Assembly (NCBI RefSeq): GCF_008520265.1
Contig: NZ_VIQM01000054.1
Coordinates: forward strand, 1-64,000
Length of the DNA: 64,000 nt
Direction: 5' to 3'
Source: Sphingobacterium cavernae
GTDB taxonomy: Bacteria > Bacteroidota > Bacteroidia > Sphingobacteriales > Sphingobacteriaceae
Part shown: in pieces, positions 43,123 to 53,104 of the stretch
Position numbering within the stretch: position 1 is the first letter of the stretch
Layout: the number at the start of each line of letters is the position of its first letter
Program-made: the position numbers and the translations under genes
The notes under the pieces: model-generated
Seen by the model: only the letters and a program-made list of their open reading frames with translations
Databases searched by the model: none
What the model was told of the DNA's origin: nothing

Positions 43123-46100
43123 TTAAAAACTAAAATCAATTCCAAATGTGTACGTTTTAGCAATTGGCGTTTGCCAACCTCTAGTACTGTATTGATCTAC
43201 TTCAGGATCAGCAATTTTATATTTGCTGAATGTCAATAAGTTTGTTCCGTTAAAGAATAATCTCGCATTACTTATTTTTACATTATTAAGTACTGAAGCT
43301 GGTATAGTATATGCGAAAATTACGTTCTTAAGTCTTAGGAAGCTTGCATCATACAAATGTCTGCTACTTACCTGGTTGACATCTTCTAAGTCACGACCAG
43401 TAATAACTGGATAGGAACCAGATTGTGTTTCCGGATTCCATGTATTCTCTACAAAGTCTTGTGAGTGCATGCGTTCCCAGTAATAACCGTCATCAGCTAC
43501 ATCTTTATTAGCTCCATCGTACAAGTCACCACCAATTTTGTAATTGAAATTAAGACCTAATGAAAAGTTTTTGTAATCTACATTAGAATTAATACCTCCA
43601 TAAAGCTTAGGTATAGCGTTACCTATTACTACACGTTGAGCTTTTGTATATGCGTATGTAGCACCACGTCCATTGTATTCGAAGTCGCCATTCGCATTGT
43701 TAGGATCGTTAACATACCATACATTTTTACCATTAGTCTGATCTACACCTGCCCACTCAAGTCCGTAGAATGCAAGTGTTGATTCTCCTTCACGATAAAT
43801 GAAACGAGTTCTTGCATCACCACCAGTCGGGTCATTCCAAACTATTTCTTCTCCATCATTTAATTTAATTACTTTTGAAGATAAGGTTGCTGCATTAACA
43901 CTTAACGACCATTTCCAATCGTTTTGATTAATAATATCCGATCCAAGTAAGATTTCAAAACCTTTATTGTTGATCTGACCTACGTTCTTAGTTGAAGAAC
44001 TAAATCCTGTAACTAATGATTGTGGTACACTTTGTAATAAATCTTTCGTATCACGGTTGTAATATTCTACTGTACCAAATAATTTATTATTAAATAACCC
44101 AAATTCTAAACCAAATGTTGTATTATAGTTAGTTTCCCAAGTCAAATTAGGATTAGGTGAGTTAGCTAAACCACCACCTGGCTGTTCCATATATTTATTG
44201 CCATAGGTCGCTAATGCTCTCCATGCATTATTACTTCCTGGTAAAGTACCATTCACACCATATGAACCTCTCAGTCTTAAACTGTTAATTTCTGCGATGT
44301 TTTCAATAAAACTTTCTTTTTTAATATTCCAAGCACCACCAATTGACCAAAAATCTCCCCATCTAACTTCAGGACCTAATTTTGAAGATCCGTCTTTACG
44401 ATATGAAGCTGATGCGAAATATTTCTCGTCAAAATTGTATTCTACTCTAGAAAGTGCAGAAACCATGCTATTGCCCCAACTGTAAGCTTGTGCGTCTAAT
44501 TTACCAGCTGTAGCAACAGTATAAAGCGAGGAACTTGGTAAATCTCTACCAGTGGCACGAATGTAATCGGTATTGTTTTTTTCAGCCTCAAAGCCTCCTA
44601 AGATACTTATATTGTGGAGTCCAAATGTCTTATTGAAATTGACGGTTGTACTTGATACAAGTTTTGAAAAATCAGTAGACATTTCATGTACGACACCTTT
44701 GTCCGATAATCCGTTGAAATGGTTTGCGGTATAATGAAGATGATCTTTTGTCAAAGTTCCATCATACGATAAAATTGTTTTCACCGACAATTCAGGAAGT
44801 AGCTTTAATGTTAAATATGGGCTAGCTGCAATCCTTTTAGTTTGTCCATAATTGTCCCATTCATTGTTGTGATAAACCAAATTTTGCGCTAAAGATCCAA
44901 ATCTTCCCGTAATTGGTTGTCCAGTTTTATAGTCGGTTGGGTGATAAAGTCCCCATAGTAGATTTCGACTTTGCATCAATGGGTTAGTTCCTAGATTTCT
45001 AGAGTCATTTATACCTGTCAGGTCTGTCAATGCAAAAGAAACATTGGCTCCAAACTCTAATAATGAACCAACTTTTTGTGTTAAATTGACACGGCCATTG
45101 TAGCGACTATAATCATTTAAGTTTATTCTACTTTTGTCTGTTGTGTAACCAAGTGAGGTGAAATATGAAGTGTTGTCATTTCCGCCACTAATGGATAAAT
45201 CATTTGTGTTAAATTTACCTGTACGGAAAAGCACTTTGTCCCAATCGAAATACTTACCTTCTCTGTTTTCTATACCGTCAGTCTTTCCTTTTATAGTTAC
45301 ATGTTCATACATGGAAATACCTTCGGTGGTTAATTCATAACCATGCATACCGAATCCATTACTTGTAATTGGTGCCCCCGTCCCCCAGTTGAATGAATTA
45401 AGTCGAAGAAGTGCACGTCTATTTGCTTCTTCTGCTGAGAAACCTGACGCAATGCGAGAATCATACAGGATACTATAAAGCATATTTACTTGATCTTGCA
45501 CATCTGCTTTCTCGTAATTATCAGTTGCCCACTCTGGACTAACAGCTAAAGAACTTTTAAAGTTTATTTTTGCAGCTCCAGATTTTCCTTTTTTCGTGGT
45601 GATAATTATTACACCATTTGCTGCACGTGATCCATATAATGACGCTGCCGCTGCATCTTTTAGTACAGTTACGCTCTCAATATCATTTGGATTTAATGTA
45701 TTCATTACATTATTAGAAGATCCTACATAATCTGATAATTGTGAGTTCTGTCCAGATATTACGGGTACACCATCAATTACATATAATGGTTCATTGGATG
45801 CAGTCATCGATCCAATACCTCTAATACGGATGCTTGTGGATGATCCGGCCTGACCAGAAGGCGATGTGATTTGTGCGCCAGGTACTTTACCAATTAAAGC
45901 ATCTTGAAAAGAAGTTACAGGAACATCTTTTATATCTTTAGAACCAACTGTACTCGCAGATCCAGTAAAGTTGCTTCTTTTTGTTGTACCATAAGCCACG
46001 ACAATTACTTCGTCAAGTTCTTGATCAGTTGAAGATAAGGAAACGTTAACGGTCTTGCGTCCAGATACTTTTATTTCTTGCGATACATATCCAATCGAAG

Positions 46101-46317
46101 AAACAATAAGAGTAGCATTCTGATCTGCATTCAACGTAAACAATCCGTTGGCATTAGAAGTTACCGCGACATTGGTGCCCTTGATGCTTACTGTGACACC
46201 TGATAATGGCGTACCATTTTGGTCTGTGATTTTCCCTGCTATTGGGATTTGCTGGGCATTTACAACTTGTAGTCCACAAGCCATTATGCACATGGATGTG
46301 AGTAGATGTTTATTCAT
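43123..46317 (-). CDS. SusC/RagA-family TonB-dependent outer membrane transporter
   Basis: 1064 residues: a signal peptide (ending LQVVNAQ), a carboxypeptidase-D regulatory-like domain (GKITDQNGTPLSGVTVSIKG, about 27-110), a plug (VTSFQDALIGKVPGAQI; SIRIRGIGSM; YVIDGVPV) and a 22-strand barrel. The SusC signature DAAAASLYGSRAANGVI is present. It has no N-terminal STN domain, so anti-sigma signalling is unlikely. It imports ligands with SusD. The purine-rich GGAG lies 10 nt before the ATG. Confidence 0.96.
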   Translation of the reverse strand: MNKHLLTSMCIMACGLQVVNAQQIPIAGKITDQNGTPLSGVTVSIKGTNVAVTSNANGLFTLNADQNATLIVSSIGYVSQEIKVSGRKTVNVSLSSTDQELDEVIVVAYGTTKRSNFTGSASTVGSKDIKDVPVTSFQDALIGKVPGAQITSPSGQAGSSTSIRIRGIGSMTASNEPLYVIDGVPVISGQNSQLSDYVGSSNNVMNTLNPNDIESVTVLKDAAAASLYGSRAANGVIIITTKKGKSGAAKINFKSSLAVSPEWATDNYEKADVQDQVNMLYSILYDSRIASGFSAEEANRRALLRLNSFNWGTGAPITSNGFGMHGYELTTEGISMYEHVTIKGKTDGIENREGKYFDWDKVLFRTGKFNTNDLSISGGNDNTSYFTSLGYTTDKSRINLNDYSRYNGRVNLTQKVGSLLEFGANVSFALTDLTGINDSRNLGTNPLMQSRNLLWGLYHPTDYKTGQPITGRFGSLAQNLVYHNNEWDNYGQTKRIAASPYLTLKLLPELSVKTILSYDGTLTKDHLHYTANHFNGLSDKGVVHEMSTDFSKLVSSTTVNFNKTFGLHNISILGGFEAEKNNTDYIRATGRDLPSSSLYTVATAGKLDAQAYSWGNSMVSALSRVEYNFDEKYFASASYRKDGSSKLGPEVRWGDFWSIGGAWNIKKESFIENIAEINSLRLRGSYGVNGTLPGSNNAWRALATYGNKYMEQPGGGLANSPNPNLTWETNYNTTFGLEFGLFNNKLFGTVEYYNRDTKDLLQSVPQSLVTGFSSSTKNVGQINNKGFEILLGSDIINQNDWKWSLSVNAATLSSKVIKLNDGEEIVWNDPTGGDARTRFIYREGESTLAFYGLEWAGVDQTNGKNVWYVNDPNNANGDFEYNGRGATYAYTKAQRVVIGNAIPKLYGGINSNVDYKNFSLGLNFNYKIGGDLYDGANKDVADDGYYWERMHSQDFVENTWNPETQSGSYPVITGRDLEDVNQVSSRHLYDASFLRLKNVIFAYTIPASVLNNVKISNARLFFNGTNLLTFSKYKIADPEVDQYSTRGWQTPIAKTYTFGIDFSF

Positions 46318-46505
46318 AATTTTGGTAAAGGAGTTATAAATAAATATATATAATTAAACCTAATTTTTAGAATTATTTTTCAATTTATTTAGCAAAACAT
46401 TTTTTTTATTGATTTATAATCATAAAATCTGTTGTTTTGCAGAATATATGTTTTCATTATTAATAATTTAAAGAATCATTAATAAAGTCGGTAGATTAAA
46501 TTAAA

Positions 46506-46531
46506 ATACCAAGCTTTTGTTAGCTTGGTAT
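46506..46531 (-). terminator. Terminator after the dipeptide epimerase gene
   Basis: ATACCAAGC and GCTTGGTAT arms followed on the minus strand by TTTTAATTT. Confidence 0.75.
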
Positions 46532-46541
46532 CACTTGTATT

Positions 46542-47594
46542 TTATTTCTTCAAAATTCCAATTCCTGGACGATCAGGAAGTATGCATTTTCCATTTTCTA
46601 CGGTCATGCCATCAAAGATGTCATTTCCAATTAATAAGGCTCCATCTAAGTCTGCCCAATCGACTAATGGCCCTAGTTGTGCCGCTGCTGAAATAGCACA
46701 TGAAGTTTCTGTCATACAGCCCAACATAACTTTCATATCTAATGAACGAGCTAATTCTGCCATCTGCTTTGCTTCACGCATACCTGTACATTTCATCAAT
46801 TTGATGTTGATACCAGTATAAACGCCCTGTAACTTCGGAACATCGATTAAACGCTGGCACCCTTCGTCTGCAATAGTCGGAATTGGCGAGCGCTCGGTTA
46901 ACCATGCATTTTCATCGATCATTTCTTTCGGCATTGGCTGCTCCAAGAAAACAACATTTTTTTCCTGTAGCCAATGCGCCATTTCTAAGGCTTGTTCTTT
47001 ATTCTTCCAACCTTGATTCACATCTGCACATAAAGGAACATCAGTCACCGAACGAATCGTATCGATGATCATTTTGTCCGTGTCTAATCCTAATTTTACT
47101 TTCAAGATTTTAAATTGATCCGCTTCAGCTACTTTTTTACGAATCATCTCTTCGGTATCAATTCCAATAGTATATGAGGTAGGAGGAATCAGATTTGGGT
47201 TTAATCCCCAAATTTTGTAAAACGGCTGATTCATGATTTTTCCTAATAAATCATGCAATGCAATATCCAAAGAAGCTTTTGCTGCGGTGTTCTTTTCTGC
47301 TATTTGATCGACATAGTACAGGATTTCGGCAGTTTCAAATGGAGAGGAGAATGACGTTAAATCAATTTTTCTTAAAAATTGTGTTACGCTCTCTTGGGAT
47401 TCACCCAAATAGGGAGGCATGCTTGCTTCACCATAACCAATAATGCCATCGTATTCCAACTCTGTCAATACAACCGGAGTAGTGGTACGGCTAAATGATG
47501 CGACGGTGAAAACATGACGCATCTCTAGTGTATATGGTCTGAATCTTAACGTAAATTTACCCATTCGGATAGATTCGAAATTCATTGTGTTCAT
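46542..47594 (-). CDS. L-Ala-D/L-Glu-type dipeptide epimerase
   Basis: 350 residues of the enolase superfamily: KxK motif ILKVKLG, metal ligands in CADVNQGW, FLEQPM and ADEGC, and the second catalytic Lys in INIKLMKCTGM. It epimerises the D-Glu of murein-derived dipeptides to L-Glu. It follows the NlpC/P60 gene by 13 nt; that pair parallels Bacillus YkfC-YkfB, supporting peptidoglycan-peptide recycling. Other dipeptide specificities occur in this family. Confidence 0.88.
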   Translation of the reverse strand: MNTMNFESIRMGKFTLRFRPYTLEMRHVFTVASFSRTTTPVVLTELEYDGIIGYGEASMPPYLGESQESVTQFLRKIDLTSFSSPFETAEILYYVDQIAEKNTAAKASLDIALHDLLGKIMNQPFYKIWGLNPNLIPPTSYTIGIDTEEMIRKKVAEADQFKILKVKLGLDTDKMIIDTIRSVTDVPLCADVNQGWKNKEQALEMAHWLQEKNVVFLEQPMPKEMIDENAWLTERSPIPTIADEGCQRLIDVPKLQGVYTGINIKLMKCTGMREAKQMAELARSLDMKVMLGCMTETSCAISAAAQLGPLVDWADLDGALLIGNDIFDGMTVENGKCILPDRPGIGILKK

Positions 47595-47607
47595 TGCTAG
47601 ATTTAGG

Positions 47608-48822
47608 TTAATTCGTGTAAGCCTTGTGTTCTTTTATACTTTTTATTTGCGGATCTTGTGACCCGATATATCTTTTTGCTGATACTAAAGTGCGTGTTTG
47701 AAAATCATCGTAGTTATTTGCATTCTTTAGCATCGAATTAATACGAACAGTTCCAGCTGAATGGATAAATTCGCCATTGCCAATATATAAAGCGACATGC
47801 GTGATTCGCGAAGTTTTGCCTCCAGCAAAAAATAATAAATCTGCAGGTTTTAAGTTTTTCAATGCTAATGCTTCGCTAAATTTTCCATTTTGATCTACAA
47901 TTTGAATTTCATCGCCTACTAAAACTTGTTGAGATGCGTCGCGTGGAATCACATAGCCATTCATGTAAAAAGATGTTTTTGTAAATCCACTGCAATCTAC
48001 ACCTTTTACAGATGTACCTCCCCATAAATATGGTAAACCCATCATACTTTTAGCACTGTTGATAATGTTTTCGGCAGTAAGGTCGCGAGTTTTTAACCAA
48101 TTATCGAAAGTGATGGCTTCGTCTTTTGGAATAAACGCTATTCTTCCATCGGGATATTTTACCTCGTAGAAATTTTTGTTTTCTTTTGTTAACGTAAGGA
48201 TATTACCATAAACTAAATCCGATACACGAATACTTGTTTGATCAGGTTTGGAATATGATTTACCAAATTCATTTGTGTAGATCAATTTTGGTGATTTTTG
48301 CCAATCAACAAACGTTAAAGAATCCATAGCTGTCACCGAAGATGTCGGCACCCAAGCTATGTAACCTTCTGGAGTGCGTACGCGATAATCGCTTCTAGTC
48401 TTCTGCAACAGGTCTACTTTTGTACCTAATAATACTTGTGTAGCTAACTCTTCACTATGTCCTGGTTTGCTACGCAAATTGGCTACAGAAAGCTGTATGA
48501 TACCTTGTTTTTTATCCTGAACTGATGTATCAGGAAGTAATTGATATTTTATATAAGGTGAAAATTGTTCTAATTCTTGCTTTAGAATAGGTAACACCTC
48601 TTTCTCCGTCGTCTGTATAGTGTATTTATTATTTTTGATGTCAACATTTATTAACTCTAGCAGTTTAGTTCTTTTGTCCGGTGCAAACTTTGGTTTGTTA
48701 GACTCTATGGTTTGAAGAATGGATTTGTAAATAGTAGAGTCGTTTTGCGCATTAGCTAACTGTATGCTTCCCAAGTAAAAGGCAAATGGTAAGCAAAAGT
48801 ATGTAAGTGTGTTTTTCATCAT
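47608..48822 (-). CDS. NlpC/P60 peptidase with SH3-type domains
   Basis: 404 residues: a signal peptide (ending IQLANAQ), two SH3-like regions (about 105-165, VANLRSKPGHSEELATQV; about 190-240) and a C-terminal NlpC/P60 domain with catalytic Cys in GVDCSGF, His in ITHVALYIG and His in EFIHSAG. It probably cleaves gamma-D-Glu-diaminopimelate bonds in murein peptides. The product would feed the adjacent epimerase. Confidence 0.92.
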   Translation of the reverse strand: MMKNTLTYFCLPFAFYLGSIQLANAQNDSTIYKSILQTIESNKPKFAPDKRTKLLELINVDIKNNKYTIQTTEKEVLPILKQELEQFSPYIKYQLLPDTSVQDKKQGIIQLSVANLRSKPGHSEELATQVLLGTKVDLLQKTRSDYRVRTPEGYIAWVPTSSVTAMDSLTFVDWQKSPKLIYTNEFGKSYSKPDQTSIRVSDLVYGNILTLTKENKNFYEVKYPDGRIAFIPKDEAITFDNWLKTRDLTAENIINSAKSMMGLPYLWGGTSVKGVDCSGFTKTSFYMNGYVIPRDASQQVLVGDEIQIVDQNGKFSEALALKNLKPADLLFFAGGKTSRITHVALYIGNGEFIHSAGTVRINSMLKNANNYDDFQTRTLVSAKRYIGSQDPQIKSIKEHKAYTN

Positions 48823-48941
48823 TAAATAATTGTAACGCCTAAATTAACATAAAAAAATGCATAAAATGGCAATAAATATTGTGTTTTGTTAAATGTTTTT
48901 GCGTTTTTTGTTTTATAAATAAGAAATAACGTAAAAAATAT

Positions 48942-49457
48942 ATGAAAGCGACATTTGGTGGTGGATGTTTTTGGTGTACCGAAATCATATTTCTAAATAC
49001 AGAAGGAATTAATTCAGTATTACCAGGTTATATGGGAGGTAAGAGAGAAAATCCGACCTACGAACAAGTGTGTTCGGGAGCTACAGGTCATGTAGAAGTT
49101 GTTCATTTGGATTTTGATGAAACAAAAGTTTCGTTTGAGGATTTGCTTGCAGTTTTTTTTAAGACACATGATCCTACAACCTTGAATAGACAAGGAGAGG
49201 ATGTAGGTACGCAATATCGTTCGATGGTATTTTATCATAATACTGAACAGAAGGAGCAAACGGAGAATTTTATTAAAGGTTTAGCAGAGGCAAATGTTTA
49301 TGATGATCCAATTGTGACGGCAGTAGAGGAAGCTGTGACTTTCTGGCCAGCAGAAGATTACCATGTAAATTACTTTAATCGTAATCCTGAAAACCCATTT
49401 TGTTCGGCAGTGATTGCGCCTAAGCTCACAAAATACCTAAAAACTTTTAAGAAGTAA
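48942..49457 (+). CDS. msrA: Peptide-methionine (S)-S-oxide reductase
   Basis: 171 residues with GGGCFWCTE near the N-terminus; Cys9 is the nucleophile. It has YAGG-like GYMGGKRENPTYEQVCSGATGH, the FFKTHDPTTLNRQGEDVGTQYRS region and PAEDYHVNYF. It repairs oxidised methionine. It is cytosolic, since no signal peptide is seen, and is divergent from the NlpC gene. Confidence 0.96.
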   Translation: MKATFGGGCFWCTEIIFLNTEGINSVLPGYMGGKRENPTYEQVCSGATGHVEVVHLDFDETKVSFEDLLAVFFKTHDPTTLNRQGEDVGTQYRSMVFYHNTEQKEQTENFIKGLAEANVYDDPIVTAVEEAVTFWPAEDYHVNYFNRNPENPFCSAVIAPKLTKYLKTFKK

Positions 49458-49461
49458 ATAA

Positions 49462-49500
49462 ACAACAAACGGCTAGAAAAATTTCTAGCCGTTTGTTATT
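49462..49500. terminator. Bidirectional terminator between msrA and the topoisomerase gene
   Basis: AACAAACGGCTAGAAA and TTTCTAGCCGTTTGTT form a 16-bp stem with A/T flanks. Confidence 0.9.
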
Positions 49501-52162
49501 AGAACAATCCGATTTGTCCGTCATCGCTTATTTGGATGTCGTCTGGATTGGTTATTTCTAAGGAGATGGGATTATCAGAACTTTCTGTTGATTGTTCTTC
49601 TTCTTTTTCCTGTTTCGGTGGATTAGTAAAGTCAATATCTTCTGTAAGTGCTTTTACAGATTGTACATTGTGGAATGATAAACGATTTCCTTGAGCTTTT
49701 ATCTTTTTGATGTCTATCAATTCATTCAACGGTTGATCGATAATTTCTTCCACTTGCGATTTACCTTTCAATTGTTTGATTTTTACAACTGGATTTAAAT
49801 TATTCGTCAATAAAATCAATTTAGAACCTGGTTCTTCGTTAATCAACGACACACGTTTTCCGATTTGTATATCATCAAAGACAAAACGTTTTACATAGTA
49901 TGCACCTGATTTTCCATCTTGATGAATCGCAGTATAAACATGTTCTGGATAATGTTTTTCAATACGAATCATTTTCTCATCAAAATGATTGCTTAGATCG
50001 AAATTCGAAAGTTCGTAAGTCCCGTCCTTGAATACCATTAGAATTTTGTCGTCACCGTCAAATTCACCCAAAAATTTGCCTCTTTCGTCCGCATTCAGAC
50101 GTTTTAATACATCGTCATACCAAATTTTCCGACCTGCCAATGTAGAAACACCTGCACTTTTAAACGTGATTTTTTTGACTGGATATTTAGAAACTAAATT
50201 ACCCATCGAACCTTTACCTTTGATTGCTATCTCCGCAAAATCTAGATCAAAAGTCACTTTACGCAATTTCGTGTGGGGTTTTAATTGTACAGTCACTACT
50301 TCCGCTTCCCCATTTGGATTCGCTGTGAAATACAATAGTTTCGAACCTTTTGTTTCTTTGGTTACGTCGTATTCTTTTTCACGTGTAACAGCCGTTACCG
50401 CGAAACGTTTGACATACGTATTACCCTGCGTACCGTCACGATATATAGCGTTATAAATAGTGCGTTCGTCGCCTTTCTTGAAAACAGCGACGTGAATAAT
50501 GTCTTTGCCGACAAAAACTTTGTCTTGAACTTTTACTACGCTGTATTTTCCGTCTTCACGGAATACGATGATGTCGTCAATATCCGAACAATCCGTGACG
50601 AATTCGTCTTTCTTCATGCCCGTTCCGATGAATCCTTCCGCACGATTTACGTATAGTTTAGCATTCGCAAGAGCTACTTGCGCAGCTTCTACCTTGTCAA
50701 ATACACGAAGTTCGGTTTTGCGTTCGCGACCTTTAGCATATTTATTACGCAGGTATTCGAACCAATCAATAGCATATTCCGTTAAATGTTTCAAGTTTTT
50801 CTTTACTTCCTTGATTTCATCATTTAACGTCTTCATTTGTTCATCCGATTTTTTAACATCAAATCGCGTGATGCTACTCATCGGTTTGTCGATTAGCTTT
50901 TTGTAATCTTCAGGTTGAATTTCTCGGTAGAACTGATCGAAGAAAGGAGTGAATAATGTATTTAAAACTTGAACAACGGTATCAAAATCGCCCGCATTTT
51001 CATAATCTGGATGTTTGTACATCCCTTCTTGGATGAAAATTTTCAGTAGGGAATTGAAAAATATTTTTTCTTGAAGTTCGTTAAGACGAATTTCTAATTC
51101 TCTCTTTAGAAGATCTTTTGTCTGTAAGGTGTTTTCTGTCAAGATATCATTGACACTCATAAAATGAGGCTTGTCATCTTTGATCACACAGGTATTGGGC
51201 GAAATAGAAGATTCACAAGATGTAAATGCGTATAAGGCATCAATGGTCATATCTGGAGAAATACCTGGCGCAAGATGAATCATGATTTCTACATCTTTGG
51301 CGGTATTGTCTTCAATCTTCTTGATCTTAATTTTTCCCTTATCGTTTGCAGATACAATACTTTCAATCAAACTTCCAGTAGTCGTTCCATACGGAATTTC
51401 AGTAATGGCTAAGGTTTTTTTATCACGCTCCTCTATTTTTGCGCGTACGCGAATCTTTCCACCACGCTGACCTTCATTGTAATTCGACACATCCGCAAAT
51501 CCTCCTGTCGGAAAATCAGGATATAAGTTTGGTCGTTCACCTTTTAATACTTGAATAGACCCGTCGATTAGCTCTATAAAGTTATGGGGCATAATCTTCG
51601 TCGCCAAACCCACGGCAATACCTTCTGCTCCTTGAGCCAATAGCAAAGGAAATTTTACAGGTAAAGTGATAGGCTCTTTGTTACGGCCATCATAGCTCAA
51701 TTGCCATTCTGTGGTGTCCGGATTAAACACAACATCGTTGGCAAATTTGGACAATCTTCCCTCGATATAACGTGGAGCTGCTGCCGAATCTCCTGTCTCT
51801 GGGTCACCCCAGTTACCTTGGCAATCGAGTAATAAATCTTTTTGACCCAATTGTACGATGGCATCACCAATAGAGGCATCTCCGTGTGGATGATACTGCA
51901 TGGTGTGACCTACGACATTGGCTATCTTATTGAATCTTCCGTCATCTTTTTCTTTGAAAGAATGCAGAATTCTACGTTGTACAGGTTTAAAACCATCATT
52001 TATATGCGGTACAGCACGATCCAAAATTACATAGGAAGCATAATCCAAAAACCAATTTTCATACAGTCCCGAAAGAGGGATAGTATTACTTGCTTGTTCG
52101 TTTTCAGGCGATGAATTATGATCTTGACTGTTATCTTCTGGGTTAATCGTTTCGTCAATCAT
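49499..52162 (-). CDS. parC: DNA topoisomerase IV (gyrase-type) subunit A
   Basis: 887 residues. An N-terminal breakage-rejoining domain holds Tyr132 (SAAAPRYIEGRL), followed by a C-terminal beta-pinwheel and an acidic tail. The quinolone-determining segment reads HPHGDASIGDAIV: Ala96 is at the gyrase Ser83 position and Asp100 at the Asp87 position. The missing GyrA box (Q-R-R-G-G-x-G) supports topoisomerase IV, the decatenase, over gyrase. The ParE partner is not adjacent. An N-terminal acidic extension of about 30 residues precedes the core. Confidence 0.88.
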   Translation of the reverse strand: MIDETINPEDNSQDHNSSPENEQASNTIPLSGLYENWFLDYASYVILDRAVPHINDGFKPVQRRILHSFKEKDDGRFNKIANVVGHTMQYHPHGDASIGDAIVQLGQKDLLLDCQGNWGDPETGDSAAAPRYIEGRLSKFANDVVFNPDTTEWQLSYDGRNKEPITLPVKFPLLLAQGAEGIAVGLATKIMPHNFIELIDGSIQVLKGERPNLYPDFPTGGFADVSNYNEGQRGGKIRVRAKIEERDKKTLAITEIPYGTTTGSLIESIVSANDKGKIKIKKIEDNTAKDVEIMIHLAPGISPDMTIDALYAFTSCESSISPNTCVIKDDKPHFMSVNDILTENTLQTKDLLKRELEIRLNELQEKIFFNSLLKIFIQEGMYKHPDYENAGDFDTVVQVLNTLFTPFFDQFYREIQPEDYKKLIDKPMSSITRFDVKKSDEQMKTLNDEIKEVKKNLKHLTEYAIDWFEYLRNKYAKGRERKTELRVFDKVEAAQVALANAKLYVNRAEGFIGTGMKKDEFVTDCSDIDDIIVFREDGKYSVVKVQDKVFVGKDIIHVAVFKKGDERTIYNAIYRDGTQGNTYVKRFAVTAVTREKEYDVTKETKGSKLLYFTANPNGEAEVVTVQLKPHTKLRKVTFDLDFAEIAIKGKGSMGNLVSKYPVKKITFKSAGVSTLAGRKIWYDDVLKRLNADERGKFLGEFDGDDKILMVFKDGTYELSNFDLSNHFDEKMIRIEKHYPEHVYTAIHQDGKSGAYYVKRFVFDDIQIGKRVSLINEEPGSKLILLTNNLNPVVKIKQLKGKSQVEEIIDQPLNELIDIKKIKAQGNRLSFHNVQSVKALTEDIDFTNPPKQEKEEEQSTESSDNPISLEITNPDDIQISDDGQIGLF

Positions 52163-52414
52163 CTATATTGTCTTATTTGATTGTTATACGGATTCAAGTT
52201 TTTGAATTTGGTAAAATTACGAATTTCTCTTTAATGCGTGCCATAATTAAAAATATATAAAATCTGACTAATATTCTTTATTGGTCAAAAAGTACAAAAT
52301 TATGACAGGGATTATGCACTTGGGTTCAAGAGTAGAACTTAATTTTGTCGCTGTAATATTGAGAGGTGAATACCTTTTAGTAATGAGTTATTTATTATTA
52401 AATGTTTATTCTGT

Positions 52415-53047
52415 ATGGCAAAGAGAAATTACGTTTCAAATTCTACCGAAAGTACGCGAATGTTTAAAAATGATTTTTTGGAGTCATTGACGAAGGTACA
52501 TTATTCAGTTCCGCTAATTTTCTGGATACCCGTTATTATTTATTTTATCCGTAAAGCTTATGTTGTCGGAGAGATGAGTGGTTCAGCGGTGTTTGGATAT
52601 TTTTTATTTGGATTAGCATTCTGGACATTGGCTGAATATGTTTTGCACAGGTGGGTTTTTCATTTTCATCCTAAAAGTGAGTGGGGTAAGCGTATTCACT
52701 TTATATTTCATGGCGTACACCATGATTTTCCAAAAGATCGTTTGCGTTTGGTAATGCCTTTGTCGGCAAGTATCCCTATGGCGACTATTATCTATTTGAT
52801 GTTTTATGTATTCTTTGCTGAATTTACGTTGGCTGCATTTTTTGCTGGATTTCTGTTTGGTTATTTGATTTATGACGAATGCCATTATGCGATGCATCAT
52901 GCTAATTTCAAGTCAGGATTTTTCAAAAAGATTAAAGATCATCACATGCTACACCATTATTCGGATCCTGAAAAGGGATTTGGGGTAAGTTCTGCCTTGT
53001 GGGATAAAATATTTGGGTCTGGATTTTCAAAGAAAGAAGCAAAATAA
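52415..53047 (+). CDS. Fatty acid hydroxylase superfamily membrane protein
   Basis: 210 residues with four hydrophobic segments and the di-iron histidine clusters HRWVFHFH, HGVHHDFPKD, HYAMHHANF and HHMLHHY. The pattern matches fatty acid 2-hydroxylases, which make 2-hydroxy acyl chains for sphingolipids or lipid A; Sphingobacteria contain such lipids. That substrate is inference. It stands alone and is followed by a terminator. Confidence 0.88.
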   Translation: MAKRNYVSNSTESTRMFKNDFLESLTKVHYSVPLIFWIPVIIYFIRKAYVVGEMSGSAVFGYFLFGLAFWTLAEYVLHRWVFHFHPKSEWGKRIHFIFHGVHHDFPKDRLRLVMPLSASIPMATIIYLMFYVFFAEFTLAAFFAGFLFGYLIYDECHYAMHHANFKSGFFKKIKDHHMLHHYSDPEKGFGVSSALWDKIFGSGFSKKEAK

Positions 53048-53075
53048 GAGCAATTTGCTATTGCTCTTATTTTTT
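53042..53075 (+). terminator. Terminator after the fatty acid hydroxylase gene
   Basis: AATAAGAGCAA and TTGCTCTTATT arms followed by TTTT; the stem overlaps the stop codon. Confidence 0.85.
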
Positions 53076-53104
53076 ACCCATGTGTGTGATTCTAAGAAAA
53101 TTTA

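Noticed and set aside
50028-50906. Long plus-strand frames opposite the topoisomerase A gene
   Set aside because: These are antisense shadows of a strongly conserved gene, without their own start signals or family features.
52281-52490. 69-codon frame before the fatty acid hydroxylase
   Set aside because: It overlaps the hydroxylase start out of frame, has no recognisable features and looks like chance in AT-rich DNA.
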